Assembly: GCF_000428985.1 (NCBI RefSeq)
Contig: NZ_AUAZ01000002.1
Coordinates: forward strand, 62,001 to 126,000
Direction: 5' to 3'
Source: Marinobacterium litorale DSM 23545
Lineage (GTDB): Bacteria > Pseudomonadota > Gammaproteobacteria > Pseudomonadales > Balneatricaceae
DNA length: 64,000 bases
Positions 44,123 through 55,003 of this stretch are shown in pieces. Under the pieces are notes generated by a model. The model worked only from the letters and a program-made list of their open reading frames with translations, was not told where the DNA came from and ran no database searches. Position numbers and translations under genes: made by a program. Numbering within the stretch: the first letter of the stretch is position 1; the number at the start of each line of letters is the position of its first letter.

Positions 44123-46546
44123 ATGGACCAACATGAATCCAATGAAGCGTTGACACTCGAGCTTCCCGTACTGCCGCTGCGTGACGTGGTGGTATACCCG
44201 AACATGGTTATTCCGTTGTTCGTGGGCCGGGAAAAGTCGATTCAGGCGCTTGAACTTGCCATGGCCCGCGACAAACAGATTCTGCTCGTGGCCCAGCGCA
44301 GCGCATCCGAAGATGAGCCCGCCTTCTCGGATCTGTTTGAAACCGGCACCGTCGCCACTGTGCTGCAGATGCTGAAACTCCCCGATGGCACGGTCAAGGT
44401 GCTGGTTGAAGGGGAGGAGCGCGCCCGTATCGATGAACTGCGTGACGAAGAAGACCACTATGCGGCGACTGTTGCCGTGTTACAGATTGACAATATTGGT
44501 GAGTCCGAGACTGACGTCTACAAGCGCACGGCGCTGGATCAGTTCGAGCGTTACATTCAGGTCAACAAGAAGATACCGTCCGAGGTCCTGGCATCACTTC
44601 AGAATATTGATGATGTCAGCCGCCTGGCCGATACCATCGCAGCGCATATGGCGTTGAAGCTGGACGAGAAGCAGAAACTGCTTGAGATGCTTGGCGCCCG
44701 TCAGCGTCTGGAACATCTGATGTCCCTGATGGAAGCGGAGATCGATCTGGTTGAGGTTGAAAAACGCATTCGTGGCCGGGTTAAAAAGCAGATGGAGAAG
44801 AGCCAGCGCGAGTACTATCTGAATGAGCAGATGAAAGCGATTCAGAAAGAGCTCGGCGACATGGACGAATCCGGCGGCAGCGATCTGGATGAGCTGCAGC
44901 GCAAGATTGAAAACTCGGGCATGCCGAAAGAGGCGCTCGACAAGACTCTGGCCGAGTTCAACAAGCTCAAGATGATGTCACCCATGAGCGCGGAAGCGAC
45001 CGTGGTGCGCGGTTACATCGACTGGATGCTGCAGATCCCCTGGAGCAAGAAAACCAAGGTGCGCATGGATATGAAGCGCGCCGAGAAAATACTCAACGAG
45101 GACCACTACGGCCTTGAAGAGGTCAAACAGCGTATTATCGAGTACCTGGCGGTACAGAAGCGCGTCAAGAAGCTCAAGGGCCCAATTTTGTGCCTGGTTG
45201 GCCCTCCAGGTGTGGGTAAGACATCACTGGGCCGCTCGATCGCGCGTGCCACCAACCGCAAGTATGTGCGTATGGCGCTCGGTGGTGTGCGTGATGAAGC
45301 CGAGATTCGCGGCCATCGCCGCACCTATATCGGTTCCATGCCCGGCAAGCTGATCCAGAAAATCTCCAAAATCGGCGTTAAAAATCCGCTCTTCCTGCTC
45401 GATGAGATAGACAAGATGGGCATGGATCATCGCGGTGATCCGGCTTCCGCACTGCTGGAGGTTCTCGATCCGGAGCAGAACAGCACGTTTAATGATCACT
45501 ACCTGGAAGTCGATTACGATCTGTCCGATGTGCTGTTCATGTGTACCTCTAACTCCATGAATATTCCCGGCCCGTTGCTGGACCGCATGGAGATCATCCG
45601 TATTCCGGGATATACCGAAGACGAAAAGCTAAATATTGCGCGTAAGTATCTGATTCCAAAGCAGATAAAGCAGAATGGCCTGAAGGAAAAAGAGCTGGAT
45701 ATCGACGACTCGGCAGTGATCGATATTATCCGCTACTACACCCGTGAAGCGGGTGTACGTGGCCTGGAGCGCGAGATCGCCAAGGTCTGTCGTAAAGTGA
45801 TCAAGGAGATCACCCTGGATGGTCAGGCGAAGTCGCCGACAGTGACCGCCGAGGATCTGGAGCACTACTGCGGTGTGCGCAAGCACAAGTTTGGCATGGC
45901 CGAGGAACAGGACCTGGTGGGTCACGTAACCGGACTTGCCTGGACCCAGGTGGGCGGCGATATTCTTACTATCGAGTCGGCTGTCGTGCCCGGAAAAGGG
46001 CGTCTGACGCACACCGGGTCGCTGGGTGATGTGATGAAGGAATCGATCCAGGCGGCGATGACGGTGGTGCGTAGTCGTGCCCGGACACTGGGTATCCGTT
46101 CGGATTTCCATGAGAAGCACGATCTGCACATTCACGTTCCGGAAGGCGCAACGCCAAAAGATGGCCCGAGCGCCGGTATCGGTATGTGTACGGCCCTGGT
46201 TTCTGCACTGACTCAAATACCGGTCAGAGCCGATGTGGCAATGACCGGCGAAATCACTTTGCGGGGTCAGGTACTGCCTATCGGCGGGCTCAAGGAAAAG
46301 CTTCTGGCGGCACACCGTGGTGGCATAAAAACCGTCATTATCCCTGACGAGAATCAACGCGATCTTAAGGAGATTCCGGACAATATCAAAGCTGATGTCG
46401 ACATTAAGCCGGTGAAATGGATCGATGAGGTGCTCGACATCGCGCTGGCCTACCCGCCCAAACCACTCTCCGAAGAGGAGGACAAAGTGGTGTCGGCGGA
46501 GCCCAAAGGTGACAAGAACGAGTCCGGTCAATTGAGCACTCATTAG
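44123..46546 (+). CDS. lon: ATP-dependent protease Lon
   Basis: An 807-residue hexameric AAA+ serine protease for misfolded and regulatory proteins. It has an N-terminal LAN domain ([20 protein letters not shown]), the AAA+ module with Walker [11 protein letters not shown] (about residues 359-366) and Walker [11 protein letters not shown], and a protease domain with the Ser683-Lys726 dyad in [11 protein letters not shown] and [14 protein letters not shown]. The length is normal. The N-terminus follows AGAGG. The hup gene follows on the same strand, as in many proteobacteria. Confidence 0.98.
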   Translation: MDQHESNEALTLELPVLPLRDVVVYPNMVIPLFVGREKSIQALELAMARDKQILLVAQRSASEDEPAFSDLFETGTVATVLQMLKLPDGTVKVLVEGEERARIDELRDEEDHYAATVAVLQIDNIGESETDVYKRTALDQFERYIQVNKKIPSEVLASLQNIDDVSRLADTIAAHMALKLDEKQKLLEMLGARQRLEHLMSLMEAEIDLVEVEKRIRGRVKKQMEKSQREYYLNEQMKAIQKELGDMDESGGSDLDELQRKIENSGMPKEALDKTLAEFNKLKMMSPMSAEATVVRGYIDWMLQIPWSKKTKVRMDMKRAEKILNEDHYGLEEVKQRIIEYLAVQKRVKKLKGPILCLVGPPGVGKTSLGRSIARATNRKYVRMALGGVRDEAEIRGHRRTYIGSMPGKLIQKISKIGVKNPLFLLDEIDKMGMDHRGDPASALLEVLDPEQNSTFNDHYLEVDYDLSDVLFMCTSNSMNIPGPLLDRMEIIRIPGYTEDEKLNIARKYLIPKQIKQNGLKEKELDIDDSAVIDIIRYYTREAGVRGLEREIAKVCRKVIKEITLDGQAKSPTVTAEDLEHYCGVRKHKFGMAEEQDLVGHVTGLAWTQVGGDILTIESAVVPGKGRLTHTGSLGDVMKESIQAAMTVVRSRARTLGIRSDFHEKHDLHIHVPEGATPKDGPSAGIGMCTALVSALTQIPVRADVAMTGEITLRGQVLPIGGLKEKLLAAHRGGIKTVIIPDENQRDLKEIPDNIKADVDIKPVKWIDEVLDIALAYPPKPLSEEEDKVVSAEPKGDKNESGQLSTH

Positions 46547-46579
46547 CCGAAAGCCGCGGCACAAAAGGGCTGCGGCCAG

Positions 46580-46609
46580 TTGACACCTGTTTTAGCCAGT
46601 TGGTATAAA
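46580..46609 (+). promoter_or_regulatory. Sigma-70 promoter of hup
   Basis: TTGACA (perfect -35, 46580-46585) and TATAAA (46604-46609) with an 18-bp spacer lie about 70 bp upstream of the HU gene. It gives HU an expression source separate from lon. Confidence 0.7.
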
Positions 46610-46681
46610 GTGCCTGACTACACGCTGGGTAAAGTTATCAGATAGAGCAAAATAACGACTCGATACATAAAGGGGAACAAT

Positions 46682-46957
46682 GTGAACAAGTCTGAACTGA
46701 TCGACGCAATTGCCGATTCAGCCGATATTCCCAAGGCTGCTGCCGGCCGTGCGCTGGATGCTGCGCTTGAAGCAGTGACCGGTGCTCTGCAAAAGGGTGA
46801 ATCGGTTGCGCTGGTAGGTTTCGGTACCTTTTCAGTGAAGGAACGCGCAGCTCGCACCGGCCGTAACCCGCAGACTGGCAAGCCGATCGAGATCGCGGCT
46901 GCAACTCTGCCGACGTTTAAGCCTGGTAAAGCTCTCAAGGACGCGGTCAACAAGTAA
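46682..46957 (+). CDS. hupB: DNA-binding protein HU
   Basis: A 91-residue histone-like protein beginning [20 protein letters not shown], with the [21 protein letters not shown] beta-arm containing the DNA-intercalating Pro and ending in [16 protein letters not shown]. It bends DNA and organises the nucleoid. The start is the GTG at 46682 behind AAAGGGG. The lon-hupB-ppiD order is as in E. coli, with a tRNA inserted before ppiD. Confidence 0.97.
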   Translation: MNKSELIDAIADSADIPKAAAGRALDAALEAVTGALQKGESVALVGFGTFSVKERAARTGRNPQTGKPIEIAAATLPTFKPGKALKDAVNK

Positions 46958-46990
46958 TACGCGCCCACCGTTAGCTGAGAATCAGGTTCA

Positions 46991-47067
46991 GGAGCGGTAG
47001 TTCAGCTGGTTAGAATACCTGCCTGTCACGCAGGGGGTCGCGGGTTCGAGTCCCGTCCGTTCCGCCA
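46991..47067 (+). tRNA. tRNA-Asp (anticodon GTC)
   Basis: A 77-nt cloverleaf: acceptor GGAGCGG pairs with CCGTTCC (one wobble), anticodon stem CCTGC/GCAGG with loop CTGTCAC, T-arm GCGGG-TTCGAGT-CCCGT, and CCA at the 3' end. It lies between hupB and ppiD; it may be co-transcribed with hupB. Confidence 0.98.
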
Positions 47068-47075
47068 GATCCAGA

Positions 47076-47109
47076 AAAAGCGCATTCGACCTGAATGCGC
47101 TTTTTTTTT
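47076..47109 (+). terminator. Rho-independent terminator after tRNA-Asp
   Basis: AAAAGCGCATTC pairs with GAATGCGCTTTT around a 5-nt loop, and a T-run follows. It ends the hupB/tRNA-Asp transcript. Confidence 0.9.
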
Positions 47110-47172
47110 GAACCGATTCGTTTATCGCTTATCTACACCGCAGGACACATCAACTTAGGGTTATTGCAGACA

Positions 47173-49050
47173 ATGCTTCAAACCATCAGGGAAAATTCTC
47201 AAGGTATGATCGCCAAGGTGATCGTGGGCTTGATCGCGATCACCTTCGCGTTGTGGGGGGTTGAGTCTTTGGTCAGCCTGGCCAATCAGGAGCCGGCGCC
47301 GGCGGAAGTTAACGGCGAAGAGATTACCCGACCGGCATTGTTGCAGGGTATGGAGCAGCAACGCCGGCAGCTGCTGGCGCAGATGGGCGAAAATGCAGAC
47401 CCGGCCGCCATTGACGATAAGCTGCTTCGACAGATGGTGCTCGACGGCCTGATTCAACGTACCGTATTACTGCAGTCTGCCGAAGAGATGGGTATGAGTA
47501 TGCCCGAGCAGGTTGTCGATCAGGTGATTGTGGGTACCCCTCAATTTCAGGTTGACGGTAAATTTGACCGTAACCAGTTTCAGGCCGTGTTGCGCAGCGC
47601 TGGTTTCACGCCGCTGATGTACCGCGATCTTGTACGCAAGGAGAAGCTGATTGAGCAGCAGCAGGCCGGGTTCATGCTGTCTGAGTTCACGACCGGCGCG
47701 GAAATCGAACAGTTGGTGGCGCTTGATCGCCAAACCCGTGATCTGGCCTATGTGACACTGCAGCTGGATCCGGCATCGATCGAGGTCGATGAAGCCGACC
47801 TCGAAGCAGCATATCAGAGTCGCATGGATGCGTTCATGACACCTGAACAGGTCGCCGTGGACTATGTGCTGCTTTCTCAAGCGGACTTCGCAGATCCTGA
47901 CTCGGTCACTGAAGCGGACCTGCGGGCGGCCTATGATCAGATGCTGGCTGGATATCAGGCACAGGAGGAGCGTTCTGCGCGCCATATCCTGATCGATATC
48001 AATGATGATCGTGATGCCGATGCTGCGTTGGCCAAGGCGCAGGAGCTCCGCGAGGCGATTGCCGGCGGGGCGGACTTTGCCGAGCTGGCCCGGGAGGAGT
48101 CCGCTGACCTGGGCTCAGCAGAGCAGGGCGGTGATCTGGGTTACAACGGTACAGGTGTTTTCGTTGAGCCATTCGAGGATGCGCTGTTTGCGCTTTCGCC
48201 GGGCGAGGTATCAGAGCCGGTACGTACGGAGTTTGGTTATCATTTGATTAAACTGGACGATGTGCGTGAAACCGAAGTTCCGTCGTTAGCCGAGGTCGAG
48301 ATGGAGCTGCGTGATCAGGTCGCGCAGGACCAGGCTGAGATGGATTACGTGGCAGCGCTGGAGCGTCTGGCGGATCTGACTTTCTCTTCCAGTGACCTTC
48401 AGGCCGCCGCAGAGGAGCTGTCACTGGAGATTCGCTCCACTGATCTCTTCTCCCGTGAAGGAGGTTCGGACCCCGTCAGCAGCTCTCAGCGAGTGGTTGA
48501 AGCGGCCTTTGGGGACCAGGTGTTGAACGACCAGCTCAATAGTGACCCGATTGAGCTGAGTAACGGCGAAACCGTTGTGGTGCACCTTAAGGACCACCAG
48601 GAGCCCCGTCAGCGTACGTTGGCAGAGGTCCGTGATCAGTTGGTGGCTCAGCTTCAGCAGCAGCAGGCGGTTGACCGTCTGGCCGCTCAAGCACAAGAGT
48701 GGGTCGATCGGTTGGAACAGGGAGAAGCGCTGGATCAGATCGACCCTGACAAGCGTTGGACACAGGTTGAGGCGGCTGACCGGGGTGCGGAAAACCTGCC
48801 ATTGCCTGTGCTGGGTAAAGCGTTTGCGCTGCCCGCGCCTGAAGGGGATGCGCGCGTATATGCCACCGCTGAGCTTGCCGGAGGCGCTTACGCTATTGTT
48901 GCGTTGGAAGGGGTGACTCCGGGTTCTACCGATCTGTCTGATCAGGAGCGTCAGGCGTTGGGCTCCATGATCGCCAATCAGCGTGGCCAGCAGCTCTACC
49001 AGCAGCATGCCAGCACGTTGCTTGAAAAGGCTGAAGTGGAGCGTAACTGA
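47173..49050 (+). CDS. ppiD: Periplasmic folding chaperone PpiD
   Basis: A 625-residue inner-membrane-anchored chaperone at the Sec translocon exit. The N-terminal helix is about residues 13-30 (IAKVIVGLIAITFALWGV), followed by a SurA-like chaperone region, a parvulin domain around residues 266-365 (ERSARHILIDIND through FGYHLIKLDDVRE) and a C-terminal helical region. The ATG at 47173 is preferred over an upstream in-frame start at 47095, which lies inside the tRNA-Asp terminator. Confidence 0.94.
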   Translation: MLQTIRENSQGMIAKVIVGLIAITFALWGVESLVSLANQEPAPAEVNGEEITRPALLQGMEQQRRQLLAQMGENADPAAIDDKLLRQMVLDGLIQRTVLLQSAEEMGMSMPEQVVDQVIVGTPQFQVDGKFDRNQFQAVLRSAGFTPLMYRDLVRKEKLIEQQQAGFMLSEFTTGAEIEQLVALDRQTRDLAYVTLQLDPASIEVDEADLEAAYQSRMDAFMTPEQVAVDYVLLSQADFADPDSVTEADLRAAYDQMLAGYQAQEERSARHILIDINDDRDADAALAKAQELREAIAGGADFAELAREESADLGSAEQGGDLGYNGTGVFVEPFEDALFALSPGEVSEPVRTEFGYHLIKLDDVRETEVPSLAEVEMELRDQVAQDQAEMDYVAALERLADLTFSSSDLQAAAEELSLEIRSTDLFSREGGSDPVSSSQRVVEAAFGDQVLNDQLNSDPIELSNGETVVVHLKDHQEPRQRTLAEVRDQLVAQLQQQQAVDRLAAQAQEWVDRLEQGEALDQIDPDKRWTQVEAADRGAENLPLPVLGKAFALPAPEGDARVYATAELAGGAYAIVALEGVTPGSTDLSDQERQALGSMIANQRGQQLYQQHASTLLEKAEVERN

Positions 49051-49064
49051 TTTTGGATGTGAGC

Positions 49065-49101
49065 GGTTGTCCGGTATCTTGTGAATGGGTACCGGACAAC
49101 C
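49065..49101. terminator. Perfect 12-bp hairpin between convergent ppiD and yejF
   Basis: GGTTGTCCGGTA pairs exactly with TACCGGACAACC around a 13-nt loop; a short CTTTTA follows in the forward direction. It is likely to terminate ppiD. Confidence 0.65.
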
Positions 49102-49162
49102 ACGGCTTTTATCCCGCCATCCAGCGCTTTACCTGGCAGCGGTGCGCCGGTTTAATGCACCT

Positions 49163-50764
49163 TTACTGCCCGGATTGACCAGCCATGCCGGCTGCGGCTA
49201 GAAGTGATCGAGTGTACGCTTCGCTGGGAGCGTTAAACACCTGCTGAACACTACCGCTTTCCACCACCTTGCCCTGCTGCATCACCAGCACGCGATGACT
49301 CAGTGCCCGGACCACTGCCAGGTCATGACTGATAAACAGGTAGCCCAGCTGGTAACGAGCCTGCAGCTCCCGTAATAGCTCGATGATCTGCTTTTGTACC
49401 GTGCGATCAAGCGCGGATGTGGGCTCATCCAGCACGATCAGTTCCGGTTTAAGAATCAGCGCCCGTGCAATAGCGATACGCTGACGTTGTCCGCCTGAAA
49501 ACTCATGGGGATATCGGTGGCGCACCGACGGATCAAGGCCCACATCCTGCAGGCTCTCAACAACTCTCTTCTCGATCTCCGTGGGGTCGTTGATGTCGTG
49601 TACGCTCAGCCCCTCGGCCACGATCTCCGATATGGGCATCCGTGGGCTGAGGCTGCCGAAGGGGTCCTGGAACACGATCTGCATCTGCCGTCGTAGCGGT
49701 TTGATCTCTTTCTGTTTCAGGTTGTCGATAGAGCATCCCTGAAACTGGATCGATCCGCGCGAGCTGCTCAGTCGCAGCAGTGCCATCGCCAGTGTGGTTT
49801 TTCCCGAGCCGGATTCGCCGACAACACCGAGGGTTTCTCCCCGTCTCAGTGACAGACTGACACCATCAACGGCACGGAAATGATCGATGGTGCGCTTGAA
49901 GAAACCACGTTTTACCGGAAACCAGACCTTCAGTGAATCGCAGCGCAGCAGTTCTGGAGAGCGATCATCCACGGCGTTTGGTTCGCCATCAGGTTCTGCA
50001 TCGAGAAGCTTTTGCGTGTAGGCGTGTTGGGGTGCGTTGAACACCTTTTCGGTGGTATTGGATTCGACAATTTTACCTTGGTACATGACACAAACACGAT
50101 GCGCGTGTCGGCGGACAATGTTGAGGTCATGGGTGATTAACAGCACGGTCATGTTGAGCTGTTGCTGGAGGCGGCTCAGCAGCTCCAGAATCTGCTGCTG
50201 TATTGTGACGTCCAGAGCCGTTGTAGGCTCGTCGGCAATCAGTAGTTCAGGTTCGTTAGCCAGCGCCATCGCAATCATAACCCGTTGACGCTGGCCGCCC
50301 GAGAGCTCGTGTGGATACTGTTCCAGGCGTTCTAGAGGGTTACGGATGCCCACCAGGTCCAACAGCTCCAGCGCACGCTGACGGGCTTCTTTGCCGCCCG
50401 TGCCGCGATGCAGGCGCAGTGTTTCTGAAATCTGTCGTCCAATTTTGTGAAGGGGGTTAAGCGAGGTCATCGGTTCCTGAAAGATAAACCCGACCCGGTT
50501 GCCCCGAATCTGGCGCAGTTCGGCCTCGCTCAGCTCCAGCATATTCCTGCTGTTATAAAGCACCCGGCCCGAAGGATAACGGGCTTGCAGAGGGGGCAGC
50601 AGGCGCAGCAGTGATAGCGCGGTCACCGATTTGCCGGACCCGGATTCGCCAACCAGCGCAAGCGTTTCGCCGCGGCGGATATCAAAGCTGATGCCATTCA
50701 CCGCGGGAGTGTTCTGGCCAAAGGCAACCGACAGGTTTTCGATCTCAAACAGCTTATCGGTCAC
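49163..50764 (-). CDS. yejF: Peptide ABC transporter ATPase YejF (two ABC domains)
   Basis: A 533-residue fused dimer of two ABC ATPase domains. The first has Walker A GESGSGKSVTAL and signature LSGGQRQRVMIAMAL; the second has GESGSGKTTLAMALL and FSGGQRQRIAIARAL. Both signatures are intact. It powers the YejABEF importer of oligopeptides, which in E. coli takes up microcin C. The start is the GTG at 50764, overlapping the yejE stop by 4 nt. Confidence 0.95.
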   Translation of the reverse strand: MTDKLFEIENLSVAFGQNTPAVNGISFDIRRGETLALVGESGSGKSVTALSLLRLLPPLQARYPSGRVLYNSRNMLELSEAELRQIRGNRVGFIFQEPMTSLNPLHKIGRQISETLRLHRGTGGKEARQRALELLDLVGIRNPLERLEQYPHELSGGQRQRVMIAMALANEPELLIADEPTTALDVTIQQQILELLSRLQQQLNMTVLLITHDLNIVRRHAHRVCVMYQGKIVESNTTEKVFNAPQHAYTQKLLDAEPDGEPNAVDDRSPELLRCDSLKVWFPVKRGFFKRTIDHFRAVDGVSLSLRRGETLGVVGESGSGKTTLAMALLRLSSSRGSIQFQGCSIDNLKQKEIKPLRRQMQIVFQDPFGSLSPRMPISEIVAEGLSVHDINDPTEIEKRVVESLQDVGLDPSVRHRYPHEFSGGQRQRIAIARALILKPELIVLDEPTSALDRTVQKQIIELLRELQARYQLGYLFISHDLAVVRALSHRVLVMQQGKVVESGSVQQVFNAPSEAYTRSLLAAAGMAGQSGQ

Positions 50765-51786
50765 AGGGCTTTCCTCGGGTCGAATGCATCGCGAACCGCT
50801 TCGCCAATGAAAATCAACAGCGTCAGCATCACGGAGAGAGACAGAAAAGCGGTCAGCCCCAGCCAGGGGGCGTGGAGGTTTTCCTTACCCTGCGCGACCA
50901 GCTCTCCGAGCGAGGGCGAGCCGGGTGGCAAGCCAAATCCGAGGAAGTCCAGCGCGGTGAGCGTAACGATGCCGCTGTTAAAAATAAAGGGCATGAAGGT
51001 CAGTGTGGCAACCATCGCGTTGGGCAATACGTGGCGGTACATGATGCGCGCATTATCAAGCCCCAGGGCGCGGGCGGCACGGACATATTCCAGGTTGCGC
51101 CCACGCAGAAATTCGGCGCGGACCACGTCTACCAGGTTCATCCAGGAAAACAGCAACATGATTCCCAGCAGCCACCAGAAATTAGGTTCGACCAGGCTGG
51201 CAAGGATAATCAAAAGAAAAAGGACGGGTAGTCCTGACCAGATCTCGATAAAGCGTTGAAAAAAAAGGTCCGTTTTGCCGCCGTAATAGCCCTGGACGGC
51301 ACCGGCCATAACGCCGATCACCGAACTTGCCAAGGTCAGTACCAGGGCGAATAGTACCGAAATCCTGAAACCGTAGATGACCCGGGCTACGACATCCCGG
51401 CCCTGATCGTCGGTGCCCAGCCAGTTTTCAGCGGACGGCGGTGAGGGTGCCGGGGTGGGTAGTTCGTAGTTGATGGTATCGTAACTGAAACGGATCAAGG
51501 GCCAGATCATCCAGCCTCCCGACTCAGTAATGAGGTCCTGAATATACGGGTCCTTATAGTCGGCCGGCGCATCGAACTCACCGTTGAAGTCCAGCTCGGA
51601 ATATTCGGCGAGCAGGGGAGAGCGGAGCTCGCCTTCGAAGCCGATTAACAGCGGCTTGTCATTGGCGATCAGCTCGGCCACCAGGCTGAGGCCGAACAGT
51701 ACCAGGAAAATCCATAGGGACCAGAAACCTCGGCGATTGCGGCGGAACAGCTGCAGGCGTCTTTTTTGAATGGGAGAGAGCGCCAT
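50761..51786 (-). CDS. yejE: Peptide ABC transporter permease YejE
   Basis: A 341-residue permease of the DppC type: an N-terminal helix around residues 22-40, a periplasmic part and about five more helices. It contains AENWLGTDDQGRDVVARVIYG and the EAA-type loop YVRAARALGLDNARIMYRHV. The ATG at 51786 follows GGAGGT and lies 3 bp after yejB. It forms the channel with YejB. Confidence 0.95.
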   Translation of the reverse strand: MALSPIQKRRLQLFRRNRRGFWSLWIFLVLFGLSLVAELIANDKPLLIGFEGELRSPLLAEYSELDFNGEFDAPADYKDPYIQDLITESGGWMIWPLIRFSYDTINYELPTPAPSPPSAENWLGTDDQGRDVVARVIYGFRISVLFALVLTLASSVIGVMAGAVQGYYGGKTDLFFQRFIEIWSGLPVLFLLIILASLVEPNFWWLLGIMLLFSWMNLVDVVRAEFLRGRNLEYVRAARALGLDNARIMYRHVLPNAMVATLTFMPFIFNSGIVTLTALDFLGFGLPPGSPSLGELVAQGKENLHAPWLGLTAFLSLSVMLTLLIFIGEAVRDAFDPRKAL

Positions 51787-51789
51787 GGG

Positions 51790-52884
51790 TTACACCTCCC
51801 GGCTCTCGAAATCGATCCGCGGGTCGACAAAGGTGTAGGTCAAATCAGAGACCAGCTTCAGGATCAGGCCAACCAGCGTAAAAATGTAAAGCGTACCAAA
51901 AATAACCGGATAATCCCGGTTGATCACGGCTTCGTAGCCAAGCAGACCCAGTCCGTCCAGAGAGAAGATTACCTCGATCAGCATGGAGCCGGTGAAAAAT
52001 ATACCGATCAGTGCTGCGGGCATGCCGGCGATAATCAGTAGCATGGCGTTGCGGAAGACATGACCATACAGAATGCCGGTCTCCGACAGGCCCTTGGCCC
52101 GAGCAGTCAGCACATACTGTTTATGAATTTCGTCGAGAAACGCATTTTTGGTCAGCATGGTCAGTGTGGCAAAGCTGGATACGACTGAAGCAAGAACCGG
52201 CAGTGTAATGTGCCAGAAGTAGTCCAGAACCTGGGCCCCCAAAGAGAGTTCATCAAAGTTTGGCGAGGTGAGCCCTCGCAGCGGAAACCACTCCAGGTAG
52301 GTGCCCCCCGCGAAGAGAACGATCAGCAAAATCGCAAACAGGAAATTAGGAATTGCATAGCCGAGTATGACAATGCTGCTGGTCCAGACATCGAAAGAGG
52401 TGCCATCTCTGACGGCTTTGCGAATCCCCAGGGGGACCGAAACCAGGTAGGTAATCAGTGTGGTCCATAGGCCAAGGGAGATTGAGACCGGCATCTTTTC
52501 GATGATCAGTTCGACGACTGTTTTGTCACTGTAGAAACTGCGGCCGAAGTCAAAGGTCAGATAATCGCCCAGCATCTTGAGGAAGCGTTCGAGGGGCGGT
52601 TTATCAAACCCGTACAACTGCTCGATCTCAGCGATCAGTGCAGGATCGAGCCCCTGAGCACCCCGGTAGCCACTTTCTTGGCCCGAATTCTGCCCTGCCG
52701 CCAGATCGCTTTGTTCGCCGGCGCCGATCCTGTTACCGGCATCGACACCCAACCCCTGAAGGTGGGCCAGGGTCTGTTCGACCGGGCCGCCCGGGGCGAG
52801 CTGGATAATGACAAAATTCAACAGAAGAATCCCGAACAGGGTCGGGATCATCAACAGTAATCGGCGCGCAACGTAGGCTGCCAT
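51790..52884 (-). CDS. yejB: Peptide ABC transporter permease YejB
   Basis: A 364-residue permease of the DppB type: [24 protein letters not shown] with [14 protein letters not shown]-like blocks ([17 protein letters not shown]), and the EAA loop [23 protein letters not shown] Gln/Gly/Asp-rich insertion near residues 50-80 is typical of YejB. The ATG at 52884 shares its A with the yejA stop (TGATG), so it is preferred to the GTG at 52899. Confidence 0.94.
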   Translation of the reverse strand: MAAYVARRLLLMIPTLFGILLLNFVIIQLAPGGPVEQTLAHLQGLGVDAGNRIGAGEQSDLAAGQNSGQESGYRGAQGLDPALIAEIEQLYGFDKPPLERFLKMLGDYLTFDFGRSFYSDKTVVELIIEKMPVSISLGLWTTLITYLVSVPLGIRKAVRDGTSFDVWTSSIVILGYAIPNFLFAILLIVLFAGGTYLEWFPLRGLTSPNFDELSLGAQVLDYFWHITLPVLASVVSSFATLTMLTKNAFLDEIHKQYVLTARAKGLSETGILYGHVFRNAMLLIIAGMPAALIGIFFTGSMLIEVIFSLDGLGLLGYEAVINRDYPVIFGTLYIFTLVGLILKLVSDLTYTFVDPRIDFESREV

Positions 52885-54692
52885 CAGGGGCGAACCCACC
52901 AGTTTTCAAAGCCCAGCGCATAGCGGGGAGATTGTTCCGGAATCCCGAATTTGTCCCAGTACGCCACCCGATAGGCGCTGATGTGGTATTGCGGGATGAC
53001 GTAGTGGTTCCATTGCAGCACCCGGTCCAGCGCGCGCGTGCGAAGCACCAGCTGCTTGCGGTCGGGTGCCGAGATCACCTGGCCGACCAGGTAATCCACG
53101 GCAGGGTTCTTGATGCCGATAATGTTGCGGCTGCCCGGCTGGTCAGCCATGCTGGAGTGCCAGTAATCGCGCTGCTCATTGCCAGGCGATGTGGACTGTC
53201 CGAAGCCGCTGACGATCATGTCAAAGTCGAATTGGCGAATGCGGTTGATGTATTGCGAAACATCGACCAAGCGAATGGACGCGCTGATCCCCATCCGCTC
53301 CAGGTTGCGGATAAACGGAGCAACAACCCGTTCAAACTCCTTTTGGACCAATAGAATCTCAAACTGCATTGTTTCACCGTCGGCATTGCGTAGCGTCCCG
53401 TCATCCAGCGTCCAGCCAGCCGAACGCAGAAGCCGCAGCGCTTCGCGCAGGTGCGAGCGGATCCGGCCGTCGCCATTGGTGGTCGGTGCGTTATACACCT
53501 CGGTGAACACTTCCGGGGGGACCTGATCGCGGACCGGCTCCAGAATCTTCAGTTCTGCGGGCGTCGGAAGTTCGCGGGCAGCCATTTCTGAGTTGGAAAA
53601 GTAGCTGTGGCTGCGGGTGTAGGCGCTGTAAAACAGGTTTTTATTGGTCCACTCGAAATCGAAAGCATAGGCCAGCGCTTCTCTCACCCGGGCATCCTCG
53701 AAGATCGGACGTCGTGTGTTCATCACGAACGCCTGCATTCCCGTGGGATTGTCGTGAGGGATGGTCTGTTTAACGATCCGGCCGTCGTCGAACGGCGCTC
53801 CGGTATAGCCCGTTGCCCAGGCTTTGGATGCATTTTCCTGACGGAAGTCGTATTCGCCCGCCTTGAACGCTTCCAGCGCCACCGTGCTGTCACGGTAGTA
53901 ATCATAGGTGATGTGATCGAAGTTGTAGCGTCCCCGGTTAACCGGTAGCTCAGAGCCCCAGTACTGAGGGTTACGGGTATAAGTCACTGAACGGCCGGCA
54001 TCGTAGCTTTCGATTGTGTAGGGCCCCGAGCCCACCGGAATATCCAGCGAAGGTTTACTGAAATCGCGACCTTCCCAGTAGTGTTTGGGTAAAATCGGCA
54101 CCTGGCCGACAATAAGCGGCAGCTCGCGGTTCTCGCTTTCGCCAAACTCAAATCGAACCCGGGTGTCAGAGCGTGCCTCAATACTGCTGATGCCAGCATA
54201 GTATGCCTTGTAAAACGGACTACCCTGTTCACGAAGCAGTTTAAAGGTGTATACCACGTCGTCGGCGCGTACTGGCTCTCCGTCACTGAAACGCGCAGAT
54301 TCATGGAGCTCAAACTCGATCCAGCGCCGGTCTTCAGGCAGGTATATCTCCTTTGCGAGGAGACCATACTCGGAGAACGGTTCGTCGTCCGAACGGGTGG
54401 TCAGGGTGTCGTAGATCAATCCAACGCCTTCTGCGTCGGTACCCTTGATGATAAAAGGATTGAAGCTATCAAACGTGCCGATGGAGGCACGTCTTACGTC
54501 TCCGCCTTTGGGGGCCGAGGGGTTGGTATAGTCGAAATGGGTAAACTGCGGGCCGTACTTGAGATCGCCGTGCATGGCGATGCCATGGCTCGGTTGCGCC
54601 GCCGTGGACGCAAAACCGATGGAGCAGGTGAGTGAAAGGGCCAGGCCTGCAACAAATCGCCCGACACTGCTTGCCTTGCTGGATACTGGCAC
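52884..54692 (-). CDS. yejA: Periplasmic peptide-binding protein YejA
   Basis: A 602-residue SBP family 5 substrate-binding protein of the YejABEF importer. The signal peptide runs to GFASTAAQ (cleavage near residue 30), then [35 protein letters not shown] and the family [18 protein letters not shown]-like block ([20 protein letters not shown]). The start is the GTG at 54692 behind AGGGGGA. It heads the yejA-B-E-F operon in one reading direction, with overlaps at each junction except B/E (3 bp). Confidence 0.94.
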   Translation of the reverse strand: MPVSSKASSVGRFVAGLALSLTCSIGFASTAAQPSHGIAMHGDLKYGPQFTHFDYTNPSAPKGGDVRRASIGTFDSFNPFIIKGTDAEGVGLIYDTLTTRSDDEPFSEYGLLAKEIYLPEDRRWIEFELHESARFSDGEPVRADDVVYTFKLLREQGSPFYKAYYAGISSIEARSDTRVRFEFGESENRELPLIVGQVPILPKHYWEGRDFSKPSLDIPVGSGPYTIESYDAGRSVTYTRNPQYWGSELPVNRGRYNFDHITYDYYRDSTVALEAFKAGEYDFRQENASKAWATGYTGAPFDDGRIVKQTIPHDNPTGMQAFVMNTRRPIFEDARVREALAYAFDFEWTNKNLFYSAYTRSHSYFSNSEMAARELPTPAELKILEPVRDQVPPEVFTEVYNAPTTNGDGRIRSHLREALRLLRSAGWTLDDGTLRNADGETMQFEILLVQKEFERVVAPFIRNLERMGISASIRLVDVSQYINRIRQFDFDMIVSGFGQSTSPGNEQRDYWHSSMADQPGSRNIIGIKNPAVDYLVGQVISAPDRKQLVLRTRALDRVLQWNHYVIPQYHISAYRVAYWDKFGIPEQSPRYALGFENWWVRP

Positions 54693-54726
54693 TCCGTTTC
54701 CCCCTGTCAGTCAAATGGCTAATTCG

Positions 54727-54981
54727 CTATCGATGTGCCTCCGAAGAAAAATCAGCGGCTATCCTCTCAAGCTCTTTATGGCGCTGGGCGCGCTTTCTGC
54801 CTTGTTCGCGTAGCGCATGATCCGCCTGGTGAAGGCGATCAAGCAGACGGTGATCGCCATCCGCTAACCCTTTGATCAGGTCTTGATCAATCCAGCGCTG
54901 AATGCGGCGGAACAGATACCACTTGAACACCACCGCTAAGATCACTGATATCGCGATAATAAAGAGGTTCAGATTGTCCAT
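54727..54981 (-). CDS. Small membrane-anchored coiled-coil protein (84 aa)
   Basis: An 84-residue protein with one N-terminal transmembrane helix (about residues 3-22, NLNLFIIAISVILAVVFKWY) and a charged, Leu-zipper-like tail (DGDHRLLDRLHQADHALREQ). It starts at the ATG at 54981 (a GTG at 54990 is possible). It lies between mltD and yejA on the same strand; a link with either is not proven. I do not recognise the family. It may be an inner-membrane scaffold, but this is only inference from layout. Confidence 0.55.
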   Translation of the reverse strand: MDNLNLFIIAISVILAVVFKWYLFRRIQRWIDQDLIKGLADGDHRLLDRLHQADHALREQGRKRAQRHKELERIAADFSSEAHR

Positions 54982-55003
54982 TAGTTCCACTCAAGCGATC
55001 TGA

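Noticed and set aside
45629-46564. 311-codon reverse-strand open frame
   Set aside because: Antisense to lon; no motif.
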